This document shows, piece after piece, positions 27,994 to 37,799 of a DNA stretch of 64,000 nucleotides. This DNA is from Xestospongia bergquistia. Taxonomy: Eukaryota > Porifera > Demospongiae > Haplosclerida > Petrosiidae. The position numbers and the translations under genes are program-made. Location: the NCBI GenBank assembly GCA_963965975.1, contig OZ014420.1, positions 6,102,001 to 6,166,000 of the forward strand. The letters are read 5' to 3'. Positions within the stretch are counted from its first letter, which is position 1, and each line of letters begins with the position of its first letter. Under the pieces are notes generated by a model. That model did not search any database, was not told the DNA's origin, and worked only from the letters and a program-made list of their open reading frames with translations.

Positions 27994-30900
27994 CTATATA
28001 AACGGTATATAGTCAGTACTACTCATATATTGATTGTCATCTTCATAGTGAAGTAATGACTCTCGTCTTCTGAATACAGAAGTACTCGTGACAGGAACTG
28101 AAGATAAAAGTTCCATATCATTTGAACTAGAAGGTTTTTGAGACTTTTTGAATGCCTTCCTTATGTTGGTAATTGGTTGCTGTAATCGAGACTTTAACAG
28201 ACGATTCCAACTATGATAAAAAATAATACCACAAAACATCAAAAATGCAACAATAACTAAAACACCACTTGATACTTGCCCTTTTGAGAAGCGGCCATTG
28301 TTATTAGACGATAGTCTGGTATTCATATGTAGCATAAGCATAAGATTAAGAATGAAAGACACTTCAAGAAGAACTAACTGAAAATGACGGTATATTCCCC
28401 TTAAAATAAAATACATAAACAAAATAACAACTAAGACTGATGTTAGTACATCCAAGCTTACAGTAGCTTTGCTATCCAAAGACACAACTAATGCTAAGAT
28501 AACACGAACAAGTAATAAGAATCCTGTCCAAAAACGACACTTGTCTTTATATGGACCTCCATATGCATCAAAGAAAGGCTTCATATATGTAGACAGTTTT
28601 CGGCAACACTTGAGTTTTGATAGAGGTCCTTCAAACAGGGATATAGTCAGAAGATAGCAAGTGTATGGGACTATTAATATAATGAGTACAGTCAGTGAGA
28701 ACAGGAACAATAGTAGATGACATCCTTCCAGATATTGGACAGTAGCATCAATGTACCACACATAACTTACTAATGGTACATTGATTTCACTATAACACTG
28801 AATATTGGTAAAATATAGGGCCTGAAAAACAGTTCGTATTAATTTGGTATAGGAGAGTAAGATCATAGTGGCTAGTACTGGAACTACATGTGTTCCTACA
28901 AGTCGAACCACTTTGTTAGAATATCGTGCCATTATTATGATGAGTATTAGGAGAAACCAAACATAGATTGGAAAAATAAACTGTAGCCATGTCTTACTAC
29001 AGGAATCCATACCTTTAAAGAAACAAGTCTCAATACCTAGATCTAGATTGATCCAGGAAATGAACTGACTAAGAAATGGAATAGGACCATTAGGAAAAAA
29101 AATGGGTTCATATAATTTGACAATATTAGCATAGAATATAAGACCATTGATTGTACCTACAGCCACAGTTAGGTTTAAAGCAATGAGGAAAGCTACCAGT
29201 GCTATACCAGCTAGAGCAAATGGTATGATAAGAGCCAAGTAGTTATTAGTACATTGTCCACATTGATTGGAACCTAACATGAGACTGAGTCCTTCAGCAC
29301 ATTGTCCACAGAGTAGTCCAGATCGATTGAGATCACATTGGTGATCAGGAGAGATGATGGTAAATTGAATAGTACTTTGATTGCAATAATCAAAAGGACA
29401 GTTTTGATAAACAATTAGACAATTTGAGTCGTTTTCATAACCAATCCATAAATCACCCTCTCTTGATAGGGTTTGGGTATTAATATCACATGATATACCA
29501 TCATAATTAGTTAATTCAGATCTACAACCACAAGTTCCACTGTTCAATACAAACCCAATTGGACAAGCCTCTATTGTAGCTACAATAATCTTAGCCATAG
29601 GGTCATTGAAAGGATCAATTGGACTTTCAAGTGTAGCATAGACTTTTATTATAGTCAATGAAGCATTAGTTGTATTGAATTCATAGGTAACATTAGTACA
29701 CTGTGCTGGTAGACCATAATTGATGGTATTCCCATTAGTTGATAACTCTATCAATCTCACTGCACCTGTCGTCAAACCATTCATTGAACCTACAGCAGCT
29801 AATGATACATTATAGATACTACCAGGTAATATAGTGATATAGAGGCGTTTGGTAAAGCAATTTGGTGTTTCTGACATACAAAAACAAACTTGTATAGGAT
29901 CTGATGACACAACTGATAGACCTGTTTGTTCAGTGTAATTAAAAAGAACATCAAATTCATAACCATTTGAACAAGAATCTGGATTACCACCATAAAGCAC
30001 ATCTCCTGCTTTTTCAGCAGAATTGTTCATAAAATATAACCTTGCATTGCTATAATAATAATTATTGGAAAGAATTTGAAAAAAGCATGGAATATAGGTA
30101 TTTTGATTAATAACTTGAGATACAAAGATTCCTCCACCAACAACTAAAGCATGATTATTAATAAAGGAAATATTTGATTGCTCTTTTATTAGTAAAAATG
30201 ATGCACCATATAAGGCAATACCTCCACCAAAAATCCCAGTATTGTTTATAAACTGATTGTTGCCATTAAAAACAAATAAAGTGTTAAAACCCACTAAACC
30301 AGTTGTGTTGTGATTAAAAACTTTGACTTCCTCAAATGTAATATCAATAACATTCAGTGTCAATATGGCAGCTGCTTGAATATTAGTAGTCTCATGGATC
30401 ACATGATTAGAATCAAATAAAACATTAGTGAAATAAAAACTAGGCATCACTGAAGTAGCCAAAAATAGTGATGAGACATATAAAAATAGTCCTGAACCAA
30501 TCCTGCCACTATTATTGTATATATTACAATTATGAAACTCAATTCTACCACTGCTATTGCTTGTCCAACCAATCAACATACCTCCATTTCCCTGAGCGAT
30601 ATTGTGTGTAAAGTTACTATTTTCAATGATTATCTCAACATCTATGTAATTGTCTGAGCTCTGTTGTAGATCCAAGCCTGCTCCTGAGGAAATTTGCGAA
30701 AATGGGACCTCACTGCTAGAAATCAATGCATTGCCATAAGTACTTATTGTATTGTTAATTATTAGTGAGTAGTGTGCTGTGTCAGCAATAACTTCAAAGT
30801 TAAAGTTAGCCCCTGTATAGCCAGTGTTACCATAGAGCACAACAGAGTCAATATAAAATTGAACCTTGTAGGTTTGTGACTGTTCCATCTCTATACTCAA

Positions 30901-31623
30901 ACCGCCACCAAATCCATATCGGAGATTTAACCCCAAAGTAAAGTTTGATCGCATAATATCAACTTTGTACAAAGCATTAAGATAATGAGTGTCTTGGTAA
31001 TGTAAATACACATTGCCTCCTCGGCAAGATAAACATGTAAGATAAGGCTGATTTTGAGCAAAGGATGAATCAGCAATTGACAAATCAAAGGTATTAATGA
31101 GAGATAGTCCCAGACCTGAACTATTTTGGACTGATACCCAGTCCATTGTGACATTGTCACTGTCTATGAAACATAAGCTGACATTTGTTTCAAATAAAAT
31201 GATGCTATTTGAGTTTCCAAACCAACAATTTGCAATTGTTAAGTATTTTATTATAATTTGTGAACTGTTAATGAATACAATACCCCCTTCAGTGTAATCA
31301 CTACACATTATTATTGATATGGACTGCATAACTGTCTCATGGAAACCTTGTTCTATATGACCCAGTCCCTGTAGAGTTAAATTACTTACACCATTGATCT
31401 TCAATGTACGCTGTAGAGTATGAGTTCCCTCTAGAAAGTAGAAGATTGTATCATCAGTGAAGTAATCATCAGAATAAAAGGAGAGGTTGTGACAAGGTAG
31501 GTCAATAGTAGCAGGACAAGGTTCCCCATTAGGAGCTGAGATATAATACTCAGAGCCAGTAACATGTTTACTATAGATATATAGTATAACTGATATTACA
31601 TAATAGAACTGATACCAACTCAT
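27994..31623 (-). CDS. Beta-helix / Cys-rich / multi-pass membrane receptor-like protein, copy 2
   Basis: Intronless, 1209 codons. Signal peptide about 1-23 (FYYVISVILYIYSKHVTG), then SEYYISAPNGEPCP and CHNLSFYSDDYFTDDTIFYF, almost identical in copies 3 and 4. The ectodomain to about residue 570 is beta-helix-like with repeated NNTG(I)FGGGI-type turns. The Cys-rich stalk has C-x-C-M-SETPNC, SCPIGF-type, REGDLWIGYEND and LLCGQCAEGLSLMLGSNQCGQC. Membrane segments run from about 790 to 1130 (LALIIPFALAGIALVAFLIAL, FIFPIYVWFLLILIIIM, FWTGFLLLVRVILALVV and others). The tail ends RRRESLL...STDYIPFI, a basophilic-kinase-type site and a YxxPhi tail motif shared with copy 4. The 5' leader (AGGACATACTTC) is also shared with copy 4, so start choice is firm. 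Confidence 0.88.
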   Translation of the reverse strand: MSWYQFYYVISVILYIYSKHVTGSEYYISAPNGEPCPATIDLPCHNLSFYSDDYFTDDTIFYFLEGTHTLQRTLKINGVSNLTLQGLGHIEQGFHETVMQSISIIMCSDYTEGGIVFINSSQIIIKYLTIANCWFGNSNSIILFETNVSLCFIDSDNVTMDWVSVQNSSGLGLSLINTFDLSIADSSFAQNQPYLTCLSCRGGNVYLHYQDTHYLNALYKVDIMRSNFTLGLNLRYGFGGGLSIEMEQSQTYKVQFYIDSVVLYGNTGYTGANFNFEVIADTAHYSLIINNTISTYGNALISSSEVPFSQISSGAGLDLQQSSDNYIDVEIIIENSNFTHNIAQGNGGMLIGWTSNSSGRIEFHNCNIYNNSGRIGSGLFLYVSSLFLATSVMPSFYFTNVLFDSNHVIHETTNIQAAAILTLNVIDITFEEVKVFNHNTTGLVGFNTLFVFNGNNQFINNTGIFGGGIALYGASFLLIKEQSNISFINNHALVVGGGIFVSQVINQNTYIPCFFQILSNNYYYSNARLYFMNNSAEKAGDVLYGGNPDSCSNGYEFDVLFNYTEQTGLSVVSSDPIQVCFCMSETPNCFTKRLYITILPGSIYNVSLAAVGSMNGLTTGAVRLIELSTNGNTINYGLPAQCTNVTYEFNTTNASLTIIKVYATLESPIDPFNDPMAKIIVATIEACPIGFVLNSGTCGCRSELTNYDGISCDINTQTLSREGDLWIGYENDSNCLIVYQNCPFDYCNQSTIQFTIISPDHQCDLNRSGLLCGQCAEGLSLMLGSNQCGQCTNNYLALIIPFALAGIALVAFLIALNLTVAVGTINGLIFYANIVKLYEPIFFPNGPIPFLSQFISWINLDLGIETCFFKGMDSCSKTWLQFIFPIYVWFLLILIIIMARYSNKVVRLVGTHVVPVLATMILLSYTKLIRTVFQALYFTNIQCYSEINVPLVSYVWYIDATVQYLEGCHLLLFLFSLTVLIILIVPYTCYLLTISLFEGPLSKLKCCRKLSTYMKPFFDAYGGPYKDKCRFWTGFLLLVRVILALVVSLDSKATVSLDVLTSVLVVILFMYFILRGIYRHFQLVLLEVSFILNLMLMLHMNTRLSSNNNGRFSKGQVSSGVLVIVAFLMFCGIIFYHSWNRLLKSRLQQPITNIRKAFKKSQKPSSSNDMELLSSVPVTSTSVFRRRESLLHYEDDNQYMSSTDYIPFI

Positions 31624-32284
31624 GACGGAATCGAAGTATGTCCTTTAGAGCAATCAGAAAAGCAAATATGAAGTGCTCACATATGAAGTTTAGGTTTGAT
31701 GGTCATGTGTCTGTTGTGACAAGTAGAATAGCAGTATTACTAATCACTATGGAACTGCACAGTTCATGTACTCTGACTTCTCAAAATGAGCATGTGTGAA
31801 GTATGCAGTGATTTCCTATTATAAATTCCATAGTGACAGCACTTATACTTACTGACCCAGCAAAGCACATGTATAGAGTGTGACTATTTGTAATGAACAA
31901 GTAATATGTAACTAAACATTAATATGTACTAAATAGAAAAAATGAGAGATCTTTTGTAGTATAATATATGCCTTTATATATAGTTAAGATAAGTTATATG
32001 ACATGTGTCAATAAAGAGGTGTTCTTAATACTAGTATGCATATAATAACACCTATCAGGAGAATATATACAAATGTTGATGAATTGTTCTGCCTTTTCTA
32101 CTAAACTCAATGATATTAAATTAATTTACACATTCACAAAAACACAATAATTATCAGTAAACACATGTAAATATAGTATTTCAATGATGTAATGATCATT
32201 AAGGTCAATTTTTAGTTTAACACATATACTCAGCACTTTACACATACATTATAATAACTGTTATTACACTCCTGCATAATAATT
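31624..32284. other. Spacer between receptor copies 2 and 3
   Basis: 660 bp. The part next to copy 2 is its promoter and leader. The part next to copy 3 (about 32090-32280) is 3' flank that recurs, diverged, at 36460-36670 and 36980-37160. No ORF. Confidence 0.55.
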
Positions 32285-35200
32285 CTACATAAATGGCATA
32301 TTAAATGTAGTCTCTGCTTTAGTACTATTTTCATTGGATATTATTAGTGTCTCTCGTCTCATCATCACTTCTAAAGAGATACTTGGGGCAAAAGGGGTTG
32401 CTCCAGATACTGTCAAGGGGTTTTCCTCATTAACAGGAATACCAGGGACTGGGGGTTCTTTTTTTATTTTAAATATCTTCATGACTTTTGTAATAGGTTG
32501 TTGCAAGTGATATTTTAACAGACGATCCCAGACATGATAAAGAATAATACCACAAAGTACTACATATACCATTGAAAATAAAATATAAGTATATATCACA
32601 GCATTCAGCTTTGCCACAAGCAGTAAATTGAGTACAAAAAACACTTCAAGAAGAACTAACGGAAAGTGACGATAGATTCCTCTCAAAAGGAAATATGTGA
32701 ACAGGATAATAACTAGAATAGTTATTAACACAGTCAGGCTTATGGCAGCTTCAATATTTAGGGATATAACCAATGCTAAAACAACTCGAACAAGTAGTAA
32801 AAATCCAGTCCAAAAGCGACATTTGTCCTTATATGGACCTCCATATGCATCAAAGAAAGGCTTCATATATGTTAAGAACTTTTGACAGCACATATATTTT
32901 GATAGAGGTCCTTCTAATAACGGTATAGCAAGGAGAAAACAGGTGTATGGAACAATTAGTAAAATAAGTACAGCTAGTGAGAACAGGAACAATGGTAGAT
33001 GACATCCTTCCAGATATTGAACAGTTGCATCAATGTACCACACATTGTTCACGCTTACTACATTGGTCTCATCATTGCATTGAATAGGGTTGACATAGAT
33101 GGCCTGGAAAACAATTCGTATTAGCTTGGTATAGGAGACTAAGATCATAGTGGCTAGTACTGGAACTACATGTGTTCCTACAAGTTGAACCACTTTTTCA
33201 GAATATTGTGCCATTATTATGATAAGTATTAGGAGAAACCAAACATAGATTGGAAAAATAAACTGTAGCCATGTCTTACTGCATGAGCCCATACCGTTAT
33301 AGAAACAAGTCTCAATTCCTAGATCTAGATTGATCCAGGAAATGAACAGACTAAGAAATGGAATAGGACCATTAGGAAAGAAAACAGGTTCATACAATTT
33401 GACAACATTAGCATAGAATATAAGACCATTGATAGTACCTATAGCCACAGTTAGGTTTAAAGCAATGAGGAAAGCTATCAGTGCTATACCAGCTAGAGCA
33501 AATGGAATGATAAGAGCTAAGTAGTCATTAGTACATTGTCCACATTGATTGGAACCTAACATGAGACTGAGTCCTTTAGCACATTGTCCACAGAGTAGTC
33601 CAGATCGATTGAGAGCACATTGTGGATTAGGAGAGGTGATTGTAAACTGAATTCTCCCTTGATTGCAATAATCATAAGGACAATTTCGATAAACAATTAG
33701 ACAATCGGAGTTATTATCATAACCAATCCATAAATTGCTATCTCTTGTTATAACTTGGGTGTTAATATCACATGATATTGGAGAAACTGTTAACTCAGAT
33801 CTGCAAACACAAGTTCCATTTTTCAGATCCAATGGAAACCCAATTGGACAGGAATCAATATTCACTTCGATAATCTTAGCAAAGTTATTGTACAAAGGCT
33901 CAATTGGACTTTTAATTGCAAGTGTGGCATAAACTTTTGCTGCATGCACTGAAGTGTCGTTTACTTTTAAAACATAAGGAACATTTGTGCAATTTGCATT
34001 TAGTGTGTGATACACAGTAGGGACACTAGATGAAGTTAGTTGTATAGCACCTTCTGTTAAGCCATTCATTGAACCAACAGTAGCTAACGCTATATAAATG
34101 CTGATACCAGGCATTGCAGTTGTATTGATATACTTAATAGAGCAATTGGGAGTGTTTGATTCACAAAAACAAACTTGTATAGGATCAGATGACACTAGGT
34201 CTACTGATGGACCTGTTTGTTGACTGTAATCAAACAGTTTACTAAAGTAATGATTGCCTATACAATACTCAATGTTAGCTCCATATAGTACATCACCTGA
34301 TATGTCAGCTGTATTGTTCACAAAATATAAAGTCGCATTAGTAGTATCAGATGTATTAGTAACTCGAAAAAAGCAAGGAATTGGGATAGTTCTGTCAAAT
34401 TCTACTTGTGACACAAAGATTCCTCCTCCTGAAAGACTAGCATGATTGTTAATAAATGATATGGTCATTTCTTTTTTAATTACTAAATATGATGAATATA
34501 CTAACGCTATTCCTCCACCAAAAATTCCTGAATTGTTTACAAACTTGCTGTGTTTATCAAACGTCAATAGGCTATTTAGACCTGTTAAACCAGTTGTGTT
34601 ATGATTTCTAACCTCAATCTGCTCAAATGTAACATTAACAATATTCAGTAGTTCCACAGCAGATTGATGAGATGAATCACTCATATAGGAGACACTATTA
34701 GACTCAATCAATACATTACTAATATGAAAAGTAGGTTGTAGAAATGAAACTGCAACAGGTTCTAAAACAAGGAAAAGTAATCCCAATCCATGGTACCCAG
34801 TGTTGTTAGATATAACACAATTATGAAATTTAATATTAGCAGGACCTCCAGACCAAAATACATTGACTCCTACTCCAGACTTACCAACATTATGGGAAAA
34901 ATTACTATTTTCAATAATTATTTCAGTTCCATTTTCAGTGACATGTTCAATCTGCAGCAAAGTCATGCCAACTCCTAATGTACACCCATAGACAGATGTA
35001 CCAGATATCAATGCTTCACCGTAAGTACTAACAGTGTTGTTGATTGTTAAAGAATAAGGACTCACATGAGATCTAAATTTGAAATTTGCTCCTGTGTCAC
35101 CTTTGTTGCCATAAAACACAACAGAGTCTATGTAAACTTGTACTTGTGGTTGTCGAAGCTCAATAGTCAGACCTCCTCCAAGTCCAAAATCAAGCAAATT

Positions 35201-35938
35201 ACTTGATTTTATTTTGCTACAACGTTTAAGATTTAAACCCATTGTGAAATTTGATCTCGAAATGTTAACTCTGCATTGTGTCTTATTAAGATGGTCAATG
35301 TATAGCATATGTGCATTTCCTCCAATACAATCTGAGCATGCATAATAAGGTAGTTGATTTTGAGCAAACGAGGAATCAGCAATCATTACATCAAAAGCAT
35401 TGATAAGAGAGAGTCCCAAACCTGAACCATTTTGGACTGATACCCATTCTAATGTGAGACTGCTAATGTTAAGAAACAATATGCCAATGTTATTTTGTGA
35501 ATAGAAATTGTTCACAATGTCGTCGTCGTAATAGAAGCCACAACTTGTTATTGTTAAATTTTTTAAAATGATTTGTGAACTGTTAGTGAATACAATACCA
35601 CCCTCATTGTAATCACTGCACATTATTACAGATGTGGATTGCATAATTGTCTCATGGAAACCTTGTTCTATATGACCCAGTCCCTGTAGAGTTAAATTAC
35701 TTACATCACTGATCACCAATGGTTCTTGTAAAGTATGAGTTCCCTCTAGAAAGTAGAAGATTGTATCATCAGTGAAGTAATCATCAGAATAAAAGGAGAG
35801 GTTGTGACAAGGTAGGTCAGTAGTAGGAGGACAAGGTTCCCCATTAGGAGCTGAGACATAATACTCAGAAGCAGTAACATGTTTACTATAGATATATAGT
35901 ACAATTGATACTATATAATAAAACTGGTACAAACTCAT
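32285..35938 (-). CDS. Beta-helix / Cys-rich / multi-pass membrane receptor-like protein, copy 3
   Basis: Intronless, 1217 codons, same layout as copies 2 and 4: signal peptide (FYYIVSIVLYIYSKHVTA), SEYYVSAPNGEPCPP module, beta-helix-like ectodomain with many N-glycosylation sites, Cys-rich stalk ending LLCGQCAKGLSLMLGSNQC, then the conserved membrane block with DAYGGPYKDKCRFWTGFLL. The ectodomain differs in many positions and indels from copies 2 and 4 while both ends are close to identical. The tail diverges: RRETLI is kept, but the terminal tyrosine motif of copies 2 and 4 is replaced by TTFNMPFM. No break in the frame, so probably functional. Confidence 0.88.
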   Translation of the reverse strand: MSLYQFYYIVSIVLYIYSKHVTASEYYVSAPNGEPCPPTTDLPCHNLSFYSDDYFTDDTIFYFLEGTHTLQEPLVISDVSNLTLQGLGHIEQGFHETIMQSTSVIMCSDYNEGGIVFTNSSQIILKNLTITSCGFYYDDDIVNNFYSQNNIGILFLNISSLTLEWVSVQNGSGLGLSLINAFDVMIADSSFAQNQLPYYACSDCIGGNAHMLYIDHLNKTQCRVNISRSNFTMGLNLKRCSKIKSSNLLDFGLGGGLTIELRQPQVQVYIDSVVFYGNKGDTGANFKFRSHVSPYSLTINNTVSTYGEALISGTSVYGCTLGVGMTLLQIEHVTENGTEIIIENSNFSHNVGKSGVGVNVFWSGGPANIKFHNCVISNNTGYHGLGLLFLVLEPVAVSFLQPTFHISNVLIESNSVSYMSDSSHQSAVELLNIVNVTFEQIEVRNHNTTGLTGLNSLLTFDKHSKFVNNSGIFGGGIALVYSSYLVIKKEMTISFINNHASLSGGGIFVSQVEFDRTIPIPCFFRVTNTSDTTNATLYFVNNTADISGDVLYGANIEYCIGNHYFSKLFDYSQQTGPSVDLVSSDPIQVCFCESNTPNCSIKYINTTAMPGISIYIALATVGSMNGLTEGAIQLTSSSVPTVYHTLNANCTNVPYVLKVNDTSVHAAKVYATLAIKSPIEPLYNNFAKIIEVNIDSCPIGFPLDLKNGTCVCRSELTVSPISCDINTQVITRDSNLWIGYDNNSDCLIVYRNCPYDYCNQGRIQFTITSPNPQCALNRSGLLCGQCAKGLSLMLGSNQCGQCTNDYLALIIPFALAGIALIAFLIALNLTVAIGTINGLIFYANVVKLYEPVFFPNGPIPFLSLFISWINLDLGIETCFYNGMGSCSKTWLQFIFPIYVWFLLILIIIMAQYSEKVVQLVGTHVVPVLATMILVSYTKLIRIVFQAIYVNPIQCNDETNVVSVNNVWYIDATVQYLEGCHLPLFLFSLAVLILLIVPYTCFLLAIPLLEGPLSKYMCCQKFLTYMKPFFDAYGGPYKDKCRFWTGFLLLVRVVLALVISLNIEAAISLTVLITILVIILFTYFLLRGIYRHFPLVLLEVFFVLNLLLVAKLNAVIYTYILFSMVYVVLCGIILYHVWDRLLKYHLQQPITKVMKIFKIKKEPPVPGIPVNEENPLTVSGATPFAPSISLEVMMRRETLIISNENSTKAETTFNMPFM

Positions 35939-37799
35939 GATGACAGTGAGTCTTTAAAGAGCAATACTCAATACTACTGATTCAATAGTCAACTTTTAAT
36001 TCTTGCTTAACTAGTCATATCATGTGTCTGTTATTATAACTTATTTGTAGGTATGAATAGCAAGTGACCTGTCATTATTCTATTCAATCAATTGTAATAT
36101 CAAATGTACCTTTAAATAGACTAAGCATATATATAAGAATGCTTATGTAACCTACTGTCAATTATAAAGCTCAATAAATAGATTACAATTATTGAGTTTG
36201 TGGGTCACCTGCTGGAGAGCTAACTATGTCTAAAAGGTCTACTATAATCTATGTATTGTATAAAATGATGATCAGATAATGTTCCAGTTGGTTATGCTAG
36301 CTAAATGTATTTGCTATAATAGCAAAACTTAGCAAGCCATGTGTTATCATTCATGGCTTAACTGTCACCTGCTGTTTTTACAATTGTATACAGGTAATTT
36401 ATATGTAGCTACCTTCATACACAAACAGATGTTATCATTAAAGACTATACAAAAAATTGGTGAATTGTTCCTGTTTTTCTCCTTTAACTCAGTAATATTA
36501 ATTAATATAATTATGCATTATCAAAAATACAATCAACAATTACAAATGTACATATTGTACTTCAATGATGCAATGTTCATCAGGGTCAATTTTAAGTTAA
36601 AACACACGCTCAGCAAATCACACTTATATTATAACAACTGTTACTATACTCCTGTATAACAACTGGGACATCATGTCTAATGCTATCCCATTAGGAACTA
36701 TAGCTACTCATATATATAAGACAGGTCTACAGACTGATGTATAATATCAAACTTAGACACACAAAACTAGTGTTGTAATAGAAAATGACTGAAAGTACAT
36801 AATGATAATCAAATATTCATTTATAAGTAAAGGAAGTTAATGTTTTGTTTTAGAGTTTCATCATATCTTCATCAAGTATTGAGTCTTGTCATGTTAAAAA
36901 AGTATGTTTGATTTTTCAAATTGAGAAATGGTGGGTATTGGCAATAGGAGATATGTCCAGCTGTTACCCCTTCATACCCTTAGCTCAATACATTATCAGT
37001 AATACATGTACATATTGTACTTCGTTGATGCAATGTTCATCAAGGTCAATTTTAAGATAACACACACACTCAACAGATCACACATTTATTATAACAACTG
37101 TTACTATACTCCTATATAACAACTGGGACATCACATGTAATGCTATCCCATTAGAAACTATAGCTACCCATATATATAAGAGACTAATGTATAATATCAA
37201 ACTTAGATGCACATGCTCAGTACATTTAACAAAAACACAATAAACAACAATAAATGTACAGATTACTCTTCAATAATTTTAGTTAATACAAACACTCAAC
37301 AATTCATACCTTGTTTATAAGAAGTTGTTATTACACTCCTATGTACAAATCAACTCTAGTGGCAGTTGTATTGTTATCTTTCTCAACATTAGTGACTGTA
37401 GCATTTGGTAAGTGGGTATTGAAAGATGGTATCATTACTTCTCACAACTGGACTTATCTTATTTGCTATCTTTATTCTGAGTCATGCATATAATAAGAAG
37501 TAAAGAGATAAAATCTGGCTCAAATGGATTATGGTAGTATTAATATGTGGTGTGGAACTTTCCTATTGGAATGTTTGTAAGTAACAATGAGATCTGTGAC
37601 TCAAAATGAACTTTAATTTGTTACAACAGAATCTAAGTCAACATCATTAGCAAAAACAACAGAAAACAACAATATATTTAATAGCAATTTTTTTACAAAT
37701 GATGCATACTTTTTATGGTTTTACATAACTAATTTATACGCTCAACAAATTACCACACACAATTCTTACCACAGCACTATTGTTACACATAACAATCAT
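35939..37799. repeat. Spacer with duplicated receptor 3'-flank fragments
   Basis: 1.86 kb without a gene. A module with TGTACATATTGTACTTC, TGATGCAATGTTCATCA, GGTCAATTTTAAG and AACAACTGTTACTATACTCC occurs at about 36535-36720 and again at 37003-37180, followed in both by ACTGGGACATCA...AATGCTATCCCATTAG...ATATATATAAG. Shorter, more diverged pieces are at 37280-37345 and 37738-37797. All resemble the 3' flank of copy 3 (32150-32280), so these look like remains of tandem duplications whose coding parts are lost. Confidence 0.7.
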
